Assembly (NCBI RefSeq): GCF_913053745.1
Contig: NZ_CAJXGF010000019.1
Location: 1-43,217, forward strand
Source: an uncultured Nitratireductor sp.
GTDB lineage: Bacteria; Pseudomonadota; Alphaproteobacteria; Rhizobiales; Rhizobiaceae
DNA length: 43,217 nucleotides
Direction: 5' to 3'
In this document: one piece after another, positions 15,477-23,403 of the stretch
Position numbering within the stretch: position 1 is the stretch's first letter
How the letters are laid out: the number at the start of each line of letters is the position of its first letter
Notes under the pieces: model-generated
Database searches by the model: none
What the model saw: only the letters and a program-made list of their open reading frames with translations
What the model was told of the DNA's origin: nothing
Program-made: the position numbers and the translations under genes

Positions 15477-17075
15477 CTACCGCGCATCCTCCAGGATCAT
15501 CGCCGCCGCTTTCTCGGCAATCATCAAGGTCGGCGAGTTGGTGTTTCCGGACGTGATGGCCGGCATCACCGAGGCATCGGCAATGCGCAGTCCTTCAAGC
15601 CCCCGCATCTTCAACCGCGGATCGACAACCGCACCCTCGTCCGTGCCCATCCGGCAAGTGCCGACCGGATGGAAGATCGTCGTGCCGACCTGCCCCGCTG
15701 CCTTCACCAGGTCTTCTTCGCTTTGAAATTCCGCTCCTGGCTTGAACTCTTCGGGCCGGTAACGCTGCAAGGCCGGCTGTTCGACGATGCGGCGCGTCAA
15801 CCGGATCGCGTCGGCGGCCACCTGTCGGTCACTCTCCGTTGAAAGATAGTTTGGCCGAATGGCCGGTTGCTTGCGAAAATCGTCGGAAGTCACATGCACC
15901 GATCCGCGACTGTCGGGTCTCAGATTGCACACGCTTGCCGTGAAGGCCGGGAAGGGATGAACCGGATCGCCGAACTTGTCGAGCGAGAGCGGTTGCACGT
16001 GATACTGTAGGTTCGGCGTTTCCCGGGCTTCGTCGGAGCGCGTGAAAAGGCCGAGCTGGCTCGGCGCCATGGACATCGGCCCCGAGCGTCTGAAAAGATA
16101 TTCCAGTGCGATTGCCGCCTTGCCTGTAAGCCGGCTTGCCTGCTCGTTCAGTGTGCGGATACCCGTTACCTTGTAGGCGCAACGCAATTGCAGATGATCC
16201 TGCAGATTCTCCCCAACCGAAGCGTGCTCGAACGCAACCGGAATACCGGCGGCCTGAAGCACGTCGCCGCGCCCTATCCCAGACAGTTCGAGAATGTGCG
16301 GTAATCCGATGGCACCGGCCGCAAGCACGACCTCCCGGCGGCATTTCGCTTCCCGCGCCGCACCGTTCTGCTCATAGGCAACGCCTGTAACGCGACCATC
16401 TTTCACGAGCAGCCGGCGCACATGCGCGCCCGTTTCCACGCGCAGGTTTCCGCGTTCTCGCACCGGTTTCAAAAAGGCTTTCGAGGCGTTCCAGCGCACC
16501 CCGCCACGCTGGTTCACCCGGAAATAGGACGAGCCCTCATTATCACCCCGGTTGAAGTCGTCGACCTTGGGAATGCCGAGCGCTTCGGCCGCATCCTGAA
16601 AGGCTTCGAGGATTTCCCAGCGCACCCGCGCTTCTTCCACACGCCATTCGCCACCGGCGCCGTGCATGTCGTCGGCGCCCCGGTAATAATCTTCCGGCTT
16701 TTTGAAAAAGGGGAGCACGTCGTCCCAGGCCCAGCCCGTGCAACCCATCTGCCGCCAGCGGTCGTAATCGCCCGCCTGGCCGCGCATATAGATCATGCCG
16801 TTGATTGACGAACAGCCTCCGAGCACCTTGCCGCGGGGATAGGCGAGCGAGCGCCCGCCCAGTCCCGGCTCGCTCTCGGTCGAGAAGCACCAGTCCGTTC
16901 GCGGATTGGAAATGCAGTAGAGATAACCGACCGGAATGTGAATCCAGGCGTAGTTGTCACGCCCGCCGGCTTCCAGGAGCAGCACGGAAACCTTCGGATC
17001 GGCGGAAAGGCGATTTGCCAGCAGACAGCCAGCCGTCCCCGCCCCGACGACGATGTAGTCGAACGTTTCCGTCAT
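15477..17075 (-). CDS. GMC-family FAD-dependent oxidoreductase (choline/alcohol dehydrogenase-like)
   Basis: 532 residues, a standard GMC length. The FAD-binding G-A-G-T-A-G is at 11-16, GMC signature 1 is GKVLGGCSSINGMIYMRG, and signature 2 is in G-A-I-G-L-P-H-I-L-E-L-S-G-I-G. The catalytic His469 (F-H-P-V-G-T-C-R-M-G) pairs with Asn511 or Asn513 (S-G-N-T-N-S-P). No signal peptide or Tat motif is seen, so it oxidises an alcohol in the cytoplasm with electrons to a membrane or soluble acceptor. It is the last gene of the second HAAT importer operon, five bases after LivM, so its substrate is probably what the importer brings in. A choline role is not supported, because no betaine genes accompany it. 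Confidence 0.9.
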   Translation of the reverse strand: MTETFDYIVVGAGTAGCLLANRLSADPKVSVLLLEAGGRDNYAWIHIPVGYLYCISNPRTDWCFSTESEPGLGGRSLAYPRGKVLGGCSSINGMIYMRGQAGDYDRWRQMGCTGWAWDDVLPFFKKPEDYYRGADDMHGAGGEWRVEEARVRWEILEAFQDAAEALGIPKVDDFNRGDNEGSSYFRVNQRGGVRWNASKAFLKPVRERGNLRVETGAHVRRLLVKDGRVTGVAYEQNGAAREAKCRREVVLAAGAIGLPHILELSGIGRGDVLQAAGIPVAFEHASVGENLQDHLQLRCAYKVTGIRTLNEQASRLTGKAAIALEYLFRRSGPMSMAPSQLGLFTRSDEARETPNLQYHVQPLSLDKFGDPVHPFPAFTASVCNLRPDSRGSVHVTSDDFRKQPAIRPNYLSTESDRQVAADAIRLTRRIVEQPALQRYRPEEFKPGAEFQSEEDLVKAAGQVGTTIFHPVGTCRMGTDEGAVVDPRLKMRGLEGLRIADASVMPAITSGNTNSPTLMIAEKAAAMILEDAR

Positions 17076-17080
17076 GGCCG

Positions 17081-18055
17081 TCAGCGCGCGTCACCCTCCC
17101 CGCGCGATAACCGCGCGAGGATTTCACCGACAATGCCACGGCGGAACAGGAGCACACAGATCATGAAGATCGCACCGGTGATCACCGTCACCGGGAACTC
17201 CGATGTGGCGAGGTAGTTTTGAAGCGTGACCACCAGCCCGGCGCCGACAATCGGTCCGAGCATGGTGCCGATGCCGCCGAGCAACGTCATCAGGATCACC
17301 TCGCCCGACATCTGCCAGGTCACGTCCGTCAGCGTTGCAAACTGGAAGACGAGCGCCTTCATGGCACCCGCCAGCCCGGCCAGCGTCGCCGACATGACGA
17401 AGGCCGCCAGCTTGTAGCGCGCCACGCTGTAGCCAAGCGACGTTGCCCTGTTCTCGTTTTCGCGGATCGATTTCAGGATCATGCCGAAGGGCGAATGAAC
17501 GATGCGCCAGACGGCAAAGACGCCGATCAGAAAGCCGCCGAGCACGAAAAAGTACATGTTGAGCGGCACGCTGAGATCGATAAAGCCGAAAAGATGGCCG
17601 CGCGGCACGCCCTGGATGCCGTCCTCGCCTTTGGTGAAAGGCGCCTGCACGCAGAAAAAGTAGAACATCTGCGCCAGCGCCAACGTGATCATCGCGAAAT
17701 AGATGCCCTGCCGGCGGATGGCGAAGAAGCCGATGACGAGCCCCAGCGCCGCCGCACCGAGAACGCCGAGCAAAACGCCGAACTCAGGCGTCCATCCCCA
17801 CTCCTTTACTGCATGCGCGGTGAAATAGGCGGCACCGCCGAAGAAGGCGGCATGGCCGAAGGAGAGCAGGCCCGTATAACCGAGCAGCAAATTGAAGGCG
17901 GCCGCGAACAGTGCGAAGCAAAGCATCTTCATCAGGAAAATCGGGTAGAGAAAGAACGGCGCGGCAACGAGCGCGGCAACGCCGAGCCCGACGAGCAACC
18001 ATTCGGTGCGGGCACGCGTCTGCCGTTCGATCCCTGTGGTGGTCAGATCGGCCAT
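17081..18055 (-). CDS. HAAT ABC transporter permease, LivM type (system 2)
   Basis: A 324-residue LivM-type permease with the classic N-LLLGYTGLLSFGHAAFFGGAAYFTAH region, the RRQGIYFAMITLALAQMFYF segment, and the ATPase-contacting S-P-F-G-M-I-L-K-S-I-R-E-N-E-N-R-A-x-S-L-G-Y loop. Seven to nine hydrophobic stretches are visible. The ATG at 18055 lies one base after the LivH-type stop. It precedes the GMC gene by five bases. Compared with system 1, its motifs are closer to canonical LivM, consistent with an independent origin of the two importers. Confidence 0.92.
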   Translation of the reverse strand: MADLTTTGIERQTRARTEWLLVGLGVAALVAAPFFLYPIFLMKMLCFALFAAAFNLLLGYTGLLSFGHAAFFGGAAYFTAHAVKEWGWTPEFGVLLGVLGAAALGLVIGFFAIRRQGIYFAMITLALAQMFYFFCVQAPFTKGEDGIQGVPRGHLFGFIDLSVPLNMYFFVLGGFLIGVFAVWRIVHSPFGMILKSIRENENRATSLGYSVARYKLAAFVMSATLAGLAGAMKALVFQFATLTDVTWQMSGEVILMTLLGGIGTMLGPIVGAGLVVTLQNYLATSEFPVTVITGAIFMICVLLFRRGIVGEILARLSRGEGDAR

Positions 18056-18056
18056 G

Positions 18057-18944
18057 TCACGCATCCTTCCCGAACAATCCGGCGGGCCGGACAAGAAGCA
18101 CGATCGCCATGATCACGAAGATGACGATGTTGGAGGCTTCCGGATAAAAAACCTTGGTCAGTCCCTCGGCGAGCCCGAGCATGTAGCCGGTAACGATGGC
18201 GCCGAGGATCGATCCCATGCCGCCAACGACCACCACCGCAAAGACCACGATGATGAGGTTCGACCCCATCAGCGGGCTCACCTGATAGACTGGAGCCGCC
18301 ATGATGCCGGCGAGGCCGGCAAGCGCGGAGCCGATACCATAGGTCAGCGTCAGAAGCAGCGGCACATTCACGCCGAAAGCTTGCACGAGCGTCGGGTTTT
18401 CCGTCGCCGCGCGCAGATAGGCGCCCAGCTTGGTCTTCTCGATCAGGAGCCAGGTTCCGATGCAGATGATGAGCGAGGCGACGACCACCCAGCCGCGGTA
18501 ATTCGGCAGGAACATGAAGCCCAGATTGGTGCCGCCGGAAAGTTGCGGCGGCGGCATGTAGGATTGTCCCGACACGCCGTAGAAATAGCGGAACGCGCCT
18601 TCGAGAACGAGCGCCAGGCCGAAGGTGAAGAGCAGGCCGTAGAGTGGATCGACATTGTAGAGCCGCGACAGCGCGACCTTTTCGATCACCATGCCGCTCA
18701 GGCCCACGAGCAGAGGCACGAGAATGAGAGCCGGCCAATAGCCGATGCCCAGATGCGCCAGAAGAAGATAACCGACGAACGCACCCAGCATGTACTGGGC
18801 GCCATGGGCAAAATTGATCACCCGCAACAGGCCGAAAATGATGGCCAGACCGAGACTCAACATGGCGTAGAACGAACCGTTGATGAGGCCGACCAGTAAC
18901 TGCCCGAGAAAGGCCTGGATGGGGATTCCGAAGATCATGGTCAT
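18057..18944 (-). CDS. HAAT ABC transporter permease, LivH type (system 2)
   Basis: A 295-residue LivH-type permease. The opening LLVGLINGSFYAMLSLGLAIIFGLLRVINFAHGAQYMLGA is a textbook LivH start with the N-F-A-H-G motif intact. The coupling-helix segment KLGAYLRAATENPTLVQAFGVN and the C-terminal L-L-V-R-P-A-G-L-F-G-K complete the family pattern. A GGAG sits about nine bases before the ATG at 18944; an upstream in-frame TTG would overlap the ATPase gene. The gap to the ATPase stop is four bases. It pairs with the adjacent LivM-type subunit. Confidence 0.92.
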   Translation of the reverse strand: MTMIFGIPIQAFLGQLLVGLINGSFYAMLSLGLAIIFGLLRVINFAHGAQYMLGAFVGYLLLAHLGIGYWPALILVPLLVGLSGMVIEKVALSRLYNVDPLYGLLFTFGLALVLEGAFRYFYGVSGQSYMPPPQLSGGTNLGFMFLPNYRGWVVVASLIICIGTWLLIEKTKLGAYLRAATENPTLVQAFGVNVPLLLTLTYGIGSALAGLAGIMAAPVYQVSPLMGSNLIIVVFAVVVVGGMGSILGAIVTGYMLGLAEGLTKVFYPEASNIVIFVIMAIVLLVRPAGLFGKDA

Positions 18945-18948
18945 GTCG

Positions 18949-19668
18949 TCAAACTCCAATCACCTCGTGCAGCACCTCCATACGCTCCTCCAGCTCGACG
19001 GCCGGGAAGTCGGCGGTGATCTGACCATGCTCCATGAGGTAGAAACGGTCGGCGATGCGGCTCGCAAAGCGGAAATTCTGTTCCACCAGCAGGATCGTCA
19101 TGCCACGCGCCTTGAGCGTGGCCAGCACTTCGCCGATGCGCTCCACGATCACGGGCGCAAGCCCCTCGGTGGGCTCGTCGAGCAGAAGCAGCTTCACGCC
19201 GGTGCGCAGCATGCGCGCAATGGCCAGCATCTGCTGTTCGCCGCCGGAGAGTTTTGTGCCCTGGCTGTTGCGCCGTTCCTTCAGATTGGGAAACAGCTCG
19301 AAAATCTCTTCGATGCTCATGCCGCCATCCGAGACGACGGGCGGCAGAAGCAGGTTTTCGTCCACTGAAAGCGTAGCGAAAATGCCGCGCTCCTCCGGGA
19401 CGAAACCGAGACCCGTGTGAGCGGTGCGATGCAATGGCATCTGCATCAGATCCTTGCCCGCGAACTCGATCGTTCCCTTGCGCTTGCGGATGATGCCCAT
19501 GATGGCGCGCAGTGTCGTCGTCTTTCCAACGCCATTGCGCCCGAGCAAAGTGATCGTCTCGCCCTCGGCCACATCGAGATTGACGCCGTGCAGCGCGTGG
19601 CTTTCGCCGTACCAGGCATGAAGGTCGCGGACGGAAAGAAGCGGCGTGCCTCCGTGCTCACTCGTCAT
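18949..19668 (-). CDS. HAAT ABC transporter ATPase, LivF type (system 2)
   Basis: A 239-residue LivF-type ATPase. Walker A is G-R-N-G-V-G-K-T (43-50), the V-P-E-E-R-G-I-F motif follows, the signature is L-S-G-G-E-Q-Q, Walker B is L-L-L-L-D-E-P-T-E-G-L-A-P, and the switch is L-V-E-Q-N. All motifs are canonical. It overlaps the LivG-type gene upstream by about 11 bases, so translation is coupled. It energises import of the second HAAT system with the LivG-type subunit. Confidence 0.93.
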   Translation of the reverse strand: MTSEHGGTPLLSVRDLHAWYGESHALHGVNLDVAEGETITLLGRNGVGKTTTLRAIMGIIRKRKGTIEFAGKDLMQMPLHRTAHTGLGFVPEERGIFATLSVDENLLLPPVVSDGGMSIEEIFELFPNLKERRNSQGTKLSGGEQQMLAIARMLRTGVKLLLLDEPTEGLAPVIVERIGEVLATLKARGMTILLVEQNFRFASRIADRFYLMEHGQITADFPAVELEERMEVLHEVIGV

Positions 19669-20467
19669 AGGCCGTCCCCATATAAGCCACTTTCACCTGC
19701 TCATCCTGGCTCACCTCGGCATAATCGCCGGCAGCAATGATTTCGCCGCGCTGCAGGACGGTGATCCAGTCGCACAGATCGGCCACGACCTTCAGGTTGT
19801 GCTCCACCATCAGCACCGCGCGGTCCTTCGCCACATCGCGAATGATGTCGGCCACGGTCTCCACATCCTCGTGTCCCATCCCCGCCATCGGTTCATCGAG
19901 CAGAAGAACCTTCGGGTCGAGGGCGAGCGTGGTGGCGATTTCGAGAACGCGCTTGCGACCATAGGAAAGATCGGCAGCCAGCTTGTGCCGCTCGTTCTGC
20001 AGGCCCATGCTCTCCAGAAGCTGTTCGGCGCGCGGCGTCAGAAGATCGAGACTGCCCAGCGAACGCCAGAACTGATAGCCGAGCCCGCCCGGTCTCTGCA
20101 AAGCGACGCGTACGTTGTCGAGCACGGTCAGATGCGGAAAGATCGCCGAGATCTGAAACGAGCGTACCAGACCCAGTCGCGCCACCTTTGCAGGCGACGT
20201 GTGGGTAATGTCGCGCCCCATGAACTCGATGCGTCCCGCGCTGGGTGCAAGAAACTTGGTCAGCAGATTGAAAACGGTGGTCTTGCCGGCCCCGTTAGGG
20301 CCGATCAAGGCATGGATTTTGGCGTGTCGCACGTCGAGATCGACATCCTTGACGGCGACAAACCCGGCAAAATCACGCCGCAGGCCGCGAGCGGAAAGCA
20401 CCACCCGCGGCTCTGCGTCGTTGACAGCGCCGGAAACCGGCGCTTCGGTCACATTGGCCTCCGTCAC
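19658..20467 (-). CDS. HAAT ABC transporter ATPase, LivG type (system 2)
   Basis: A 269-residue LivG-type ATPase. Walker A is G-P-N-G-A-G-K-T (56-63), the R-S-F-Q-I-S Q-loop follows, the signature is L-S-Y-G-R-K-R, and Walker B is V-L-L-L-D-E-P-M-A-G-M. The signature keeps its Gly, unlike system 1. The start is a GTG whose first bases overlap the binding-protein stop (GTGA). A 20-residue N-terminal extension rich in Val, Glu and Ala precedes the fold. It works with the LivF-type ATPase of the same operon. Confidence 0.92.
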   Translation of the reverse strand: MTEANVTEAPVSGAVNDAEPRVVLSARGLRRDFAGFVAVKDVDLDVRHAKIHALIGPNGAGKTTVFNLLTKFLAPSAGRIEFMGRDITHTSPAKVARLGLVRSFQISAIFPHLTVLDNVRVALQRPGGLGYQFWRSLGSLDLLTPRAEQLLESMGLQNERHKLAADLSYGRKRVLEIATTLALDPKVLLLDEPMAGMGHEDVETVADIIRDVAKDRAVLMVEHNLKVVADLCDWITVLQRGEIIAAGDYAEVSQDEQVKVAYMGTAYDE

Positions 20468-21669
20468 TGGCTAACCAGGGAACAGCCGCTTTCGGACGGT
20501 TTGATGTAGGCTTCCTCGCCTGGAATGGTCGCCAGGACATTGTAATAGTCCCAGGGTTCCTCGCTGTCGGCCGGTGCCTTCACTTCCATCAGATACATGT
20601 CGTTGAGAAGACGGCCATTGGCGCCCACCGTGGCGTCACGGGCGAACAGGTCGTTGACCGGCATTTCGTGCAATTCCTTGGCGACGGCCTCCGTCTCGTC
20701 GGTTCCGGCCTTGTCGATTGCCTTCAGATACTGGGTCACGGCCGAATAGGTGCCGGCCTGGATCATATTGGGCATACGGTTGGTGCGCTCGTAGTAACGG
20801 CGGCTGAACTCGCGCGATTCATCGTCGCGATCCCAATAGAAGCCTTCCGTCAGCGTCAGCCCCTGTGCCGCTTCGAGACCAAGGCCGTGAACCTCGGCCA
20901 GCGTGAAGAGAAGGGCTGCAAGGCGCTGGCCGCCGGCGACGATGCCGAACTCGGCCGCCTGCTTGATCGCGTTTGCGGTGTCGAGGCCGGCATTGGCCAG
21001 ACCGATCACGTTCGCGCCGGAAGCCTGAGCCTGCAGCAGGAAGGAGGAGAAGTCGGTCGTGGCGAGCGGATGACGCACTGCGCCCAGAATCTCACCGCCC
21101 TTGGACTTGGCGAAATTGCCGGTCTGCTCTTCAAGCGAATAGCCGAACGCATAGTCGGCGGTCAGGAAGAACCAGGTGTCGCCGCCCTGCTCCACAAGCG
21201 CGCCGCCGGTGCCGACGGCAAGCGCATGCGTGTCATACGCCCAGTGGAAACCGTAAGGCGAGCATTGCGCGCCGGTCAGTTCCGTGGTCGCCGCGCCGGT
21301 GACCATATTGATCTTCTTTTTCTCCTTGGAGATACCCTGCACGGCCAGCGCCACCGACGAGGTGGTCAGTTCCATGATCGCGTCCACCTGTTCGGTGTCG
21401 TACCACTGACGGGCGATGTTGGAAGCGATGTCCGGCTTGTTCTGATGGTCGGCGGTGATCACCTCGACCGTCTTGTCGAGCACGGTGCCGCCATAGTCTT
21501 CCACCGCCATCAGAGCGGCCTCATAAGACCATTTGCCACCGAAATCGGCGTAGACGCCGGACTGGTCGTTCAGGATACCGATCTTGACCTTCTCGTCGGA
21601 AACCTGGGCCATTGCCGGGATGACGGTGGCCGTCATCAGGGCCATGGATGCAAGCGCAAGTAATTTCAT
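20464..21669 (-). CDS. HAAT-type ABC transporter substrate-binding protein (system 2)
   Basis: A 401-residue periplasmic binding protein of the Peripla_BP_6 family. The Sec signal ends A-M-A/Q near residue 21. The mature part opens V-K-I-G-I-L-N-D-Q-S-G-V-Y-A-D, typical of rhizobial HAAT proteins, and includes D-H-Q-N-K-P-D-I-A and N-G-R-L-L-N-D-M-Y-L later. GGGAGGAG precedes the ATG at 21669; longer frames upstream are ignored. It leads the operon binding protein-LivG-LivF-LivH-LivM-GMC. Proteins with this opening are often annotated as amino-acid binders but include aromatic and organic-acid binders. The co-encoded GMC enzyme suggests an alcohol-bearing ligand, which is inference. Confidence 0.9.
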   Translation of the reverse strand: MKLLALASMALMTATVIPAMAQVSDEKVKIGILNDQSGVYADFGGKWSYEAALMAVEDYGGTVLDKTVEVITADHQNKPDIASNIARQWYDTEQVDAIMELTTSSVALAVQGISKEKKKINMVTGAATTELTGAQCSPYGFHWAYDTHALAVGTGGALVEQGGDTWFFLTADYAFGYSLEEQTGNFAKSKGGEILGAVRHPLATTDFSSFLLQAQASGANVIGLANAGLDTANAIKQAAEFGIVAGGQRLAALLFTLAEVHGLGLEAAQGLTLTEGFYWDRDDESREFSRRYYERTNRMPNMIQAGTYSAVTQYLKAIDKAGTDETEAVAKELHEMPVNDLFARDATVGANGRLLNDMYLMEVKAPADSEEPWDYYNVLATIPGEEAYIKPSESGCSLVSQ

Positions 21670-21863
21670 AATCGAACTCTCCTCCCAAAACGATGAACCG
21701 TCCTCAACGCTTATGCGCTGGGTACGGATATCTCGAACCGCAAGGAGAGCGCGGGCTCCTCCATACTCTCCAGGCGGAAAAATCGGCATGCGAACGGCAA
21801 TCGGAAGCGGTGCGAACCGGGCCTCCCTTCCCTTCATGCGCGACCATATCATTAGTCATAGCA

Positions 21864-21892
21864 TTGACCTTTCCGTACACAACTCCTTATTT
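21864..21892 (+). promoter_or_regulatory. Candidate promoter of the LysR gene
   Basis: TTGACC (21864-21869) is followed after 17 bases by TTATTT (21887-21892), a moderate sigma-70 match reading towards the LysR start at 21926. The -10 box runs into the dyad at 21890-21914, which would allow self-repression. Confidence 0.4.
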
Positions 21893-21914
21893 TTGCACAA
21901 ACACGGTGCAAAAA
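21890..21914. promoter_or_regulatory. Perfect dyad TTTTTGCAC-N7-GTGCAAAAA, probable LysR operator
   Basis: A 9+7+9 inverted repeat ends 12 bases before the LysR start codon, in the divergent region between the LysR gene and the second HAAT operon. LysR proteins bind T-N11-A dyads of similar form. It would place the regulator over its own promoter while acting on the divergent importer operon. Confidence 0.6.
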
Positions 21915-21925
21915 CGTACAGAGCG

Positions 21926-22837
21926 ATGCGGCCATTTTCCTGGGACGACCTGCAATTCTTCCTCGCCGTCGCGCGCACTGGGCAACTTTCGGCCGCCGCT
22001 CGCAAGCTCAGAACCAATCATGCCACGGTTTCGCGCCGGATCGACCGGTTGGAGCAGGCACTGGGGACGCGGCTCTTCGAGCGCAATCCGCGCGGCTATC
22101 TCCTCACGGCGGCCGGTGAAAAGATGGTTGAACGGGCCGAGGTGATCGAGCGCGAAGCCTCGCAGGTGCAGAGCGAGCTTGCCGGCGATGCAACCTCGGT
22201 CAGCGGTGTGGTGCGCATCAGCACGCTGGAAGGGTTCGGCAATTTCTTTCTCGCCGACCGCCTGCCCGACCTGGCACGATCCCTGCCCAGCCTGTCGATC
22301 GAACTTCTCATCATCCAGCAGATCGTCTCGCTGTCGCGCCGCGAGGCGGACATGTCGGTGACGCTTTCGACAAACCGGGCCGGATCTCATCACTATGAGA
22401 AGATCACCATGTACCGCCTGTTTCTGTATGGCACGCGCGACTATCTGGAAAAGCATCCTCCGGTGCGCCGCAAATCCGATTTGGGCTCCCATCGCATCAT
22501 CGGCTACATCGAAGACATGATCTTCACGCCGGGCCTCGACTACCATCGGGAGATCCTGCCGGGCGCCCGCGCCTTCTACCAGAGCTCCAGCATTCACGCG
22601 CAGCTTGCCGCCACGCGAAAAGGGCTGGGGCTGTGCGTGATGCCGAACTTCATGGCGCGGCATTATCCCGACCTTGTGCCTGTCATTCCGAAAGAGATTC
22701 ATCTTGAACGCTATTACTGGTGCATCGCCCATCAGGACGTCGCCCACACGCCGCGTATCCGAATGCTGACGGACTTCATCAAGACCGAAGCGGAGGCCGC
22801 GAAGGACGATTTTCACGGCCAGCAACTTTTGGCGTAA
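21926..22837 (+). CDS. LysR-family transcriptional regulator
   Basis: 303 residues, the usual LysR length. The N-terminal winged helix (about 1-65) has DDLQFFLAVARTGQLSAAARKL, then T-V-S-R-R-I-D-R-L-E-Q-A-L-G-T-R-L-F-E-R, diagnostic of the family. The linker helix and a two-lobed effector domain follow. It is divergent from the second HAAT operon with a perfect dyad between them, so it most likely controls that operon and itself. The co-inducer is unknown. The start is fixed by alignment of the conserved N-terminus, and the upstream frame is non-coding promoter DNA. Confidence 0.9.
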   Translation: MRPFSWDDLQFFLAVARTGQLSAAARKLRTNHATVSRRIDRLEQALGTRLFERNPRGYLLTAAGEKMVERAEVIEREASQVQSELAGDATSVSGVVRISTLEGFGNFFLADRLPDLARSLPSLSIELLIIQQIVSLSRREADMSVTLSTNRAGSHHYEKITMYRLFLYGTRDYLEKHPPVRRKSDLGSHRIIGYIEDMIFTPGLDYHREILPGARAFYQSSSIHAQLAATRKGLGLCVMPNFMARHYPDLVPVIPKEIHLERYYWCIAHQDVAHTPRIRMLTDFIKTEAEAAKDDFHGQQLLA

Positions 22838-22843
22838 AACGCG

Positions 22844-22861
22844 TCGTTTTCCGGAAAACGA
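22844..22861. repeat. 18-base perfect palindrome after the LysR gene
   Basis: TCGTTTTCCGGAAAACGA reads the same on both strands and begins seven bases after the LysR stop codon. As RNA it could fold as a short stem, but it has no loop-friendly centre and no following U-run. A protein-binding palindrome for the next gene is as likely as a termination role. Confidence 0.4.
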
Positions 22862-22983
22862 AAGCGTATTTCCTAAAATCTTGGAATTTCCGGGAGTTTT
22901 CGGCAATTTTGTCGCAAGCTGAATTGTCACATGGCCGTGCAGTTCTCTTTCGAAGAAACTGGCCCCGAAACGGAGAGGCCGCG

Positions 22984-23403
22984 ATGAAGAACGCCCAACA
23001 CACACCCACCGACAATCCTATGCTGACCGGTGCGCTCGGCCGCTGCCCGCAATGCCAGAAGGGGCACATCTTCAAAGGCTATCTGCAACTCGCGGAAAGC
23101 TGCGACGTGTGCGGCCTCGATTTCTCCTTCGCCGATCCGGCCGACGGCCCGGCTTTCTTCGCCATGACCATTGCCGCCGTTCCCGCCCTTGCCTTCGGCG
23201 TGTGGTTCCAGATGGCGTTTGAGCTGCCCCTATGGGTGCACGTTTTCACCACCGTGCCGCTGACGATCCTCAGTTGCATGGCGCTGCTGCGCCCACTCAA
23301 GGGTTGGCTGGTCTGCTCCCAGTATTTTCACAAAGCCGCCGAAGGCTCCATCGACCATGCCTGGCACGAACAGGCGGCGGCGAAGAAAACCGATCAGGCC
23401 TAA
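22984..23403 (+). CDS. DUF983 membrane protein
   Basis: A 139-residue DUF983 protein. The N-terminus has the zinc-ribbon-like pair R-C-P-Q-C-x-x-G and C-x-V-C-G-L-D-F. Two hydrophobic segments follow (about residues 62-80 and 85-105), with A-D-P-A-D-G-P-A-F-F between ribbon and membrane part. DUF983 proteins are widespread in alphaproteobacteria and are sometimes linked to cytochrome oxidase neighbourhoods, but no role is established. It overlaps the convergent M14 gene by four bases. It has no obvious connection with the flanking transporters. Confidence 0.85.
   Translation: MKNAQHTPTDNPMLTGALGRCPQCQKGHIFKGYLQLAESCDVCGLDFSFADPADGPAFFAMTIAAVPALAFGVWFQMAFELPLWVHVFTTVPLTILSCMALLRPLKGWLVCSQYFHKAAEGSIDHAWHEQAAAKKTDQA

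Noticed and set aside
15477-17075. Assigning the GMC enzyme as choline dehydrogenase BetA.
   Set aside because: No betaine aldehyde dehydrogenase or BetI-type regulator accompanies it, and GMC family members have many alcohol substrates.
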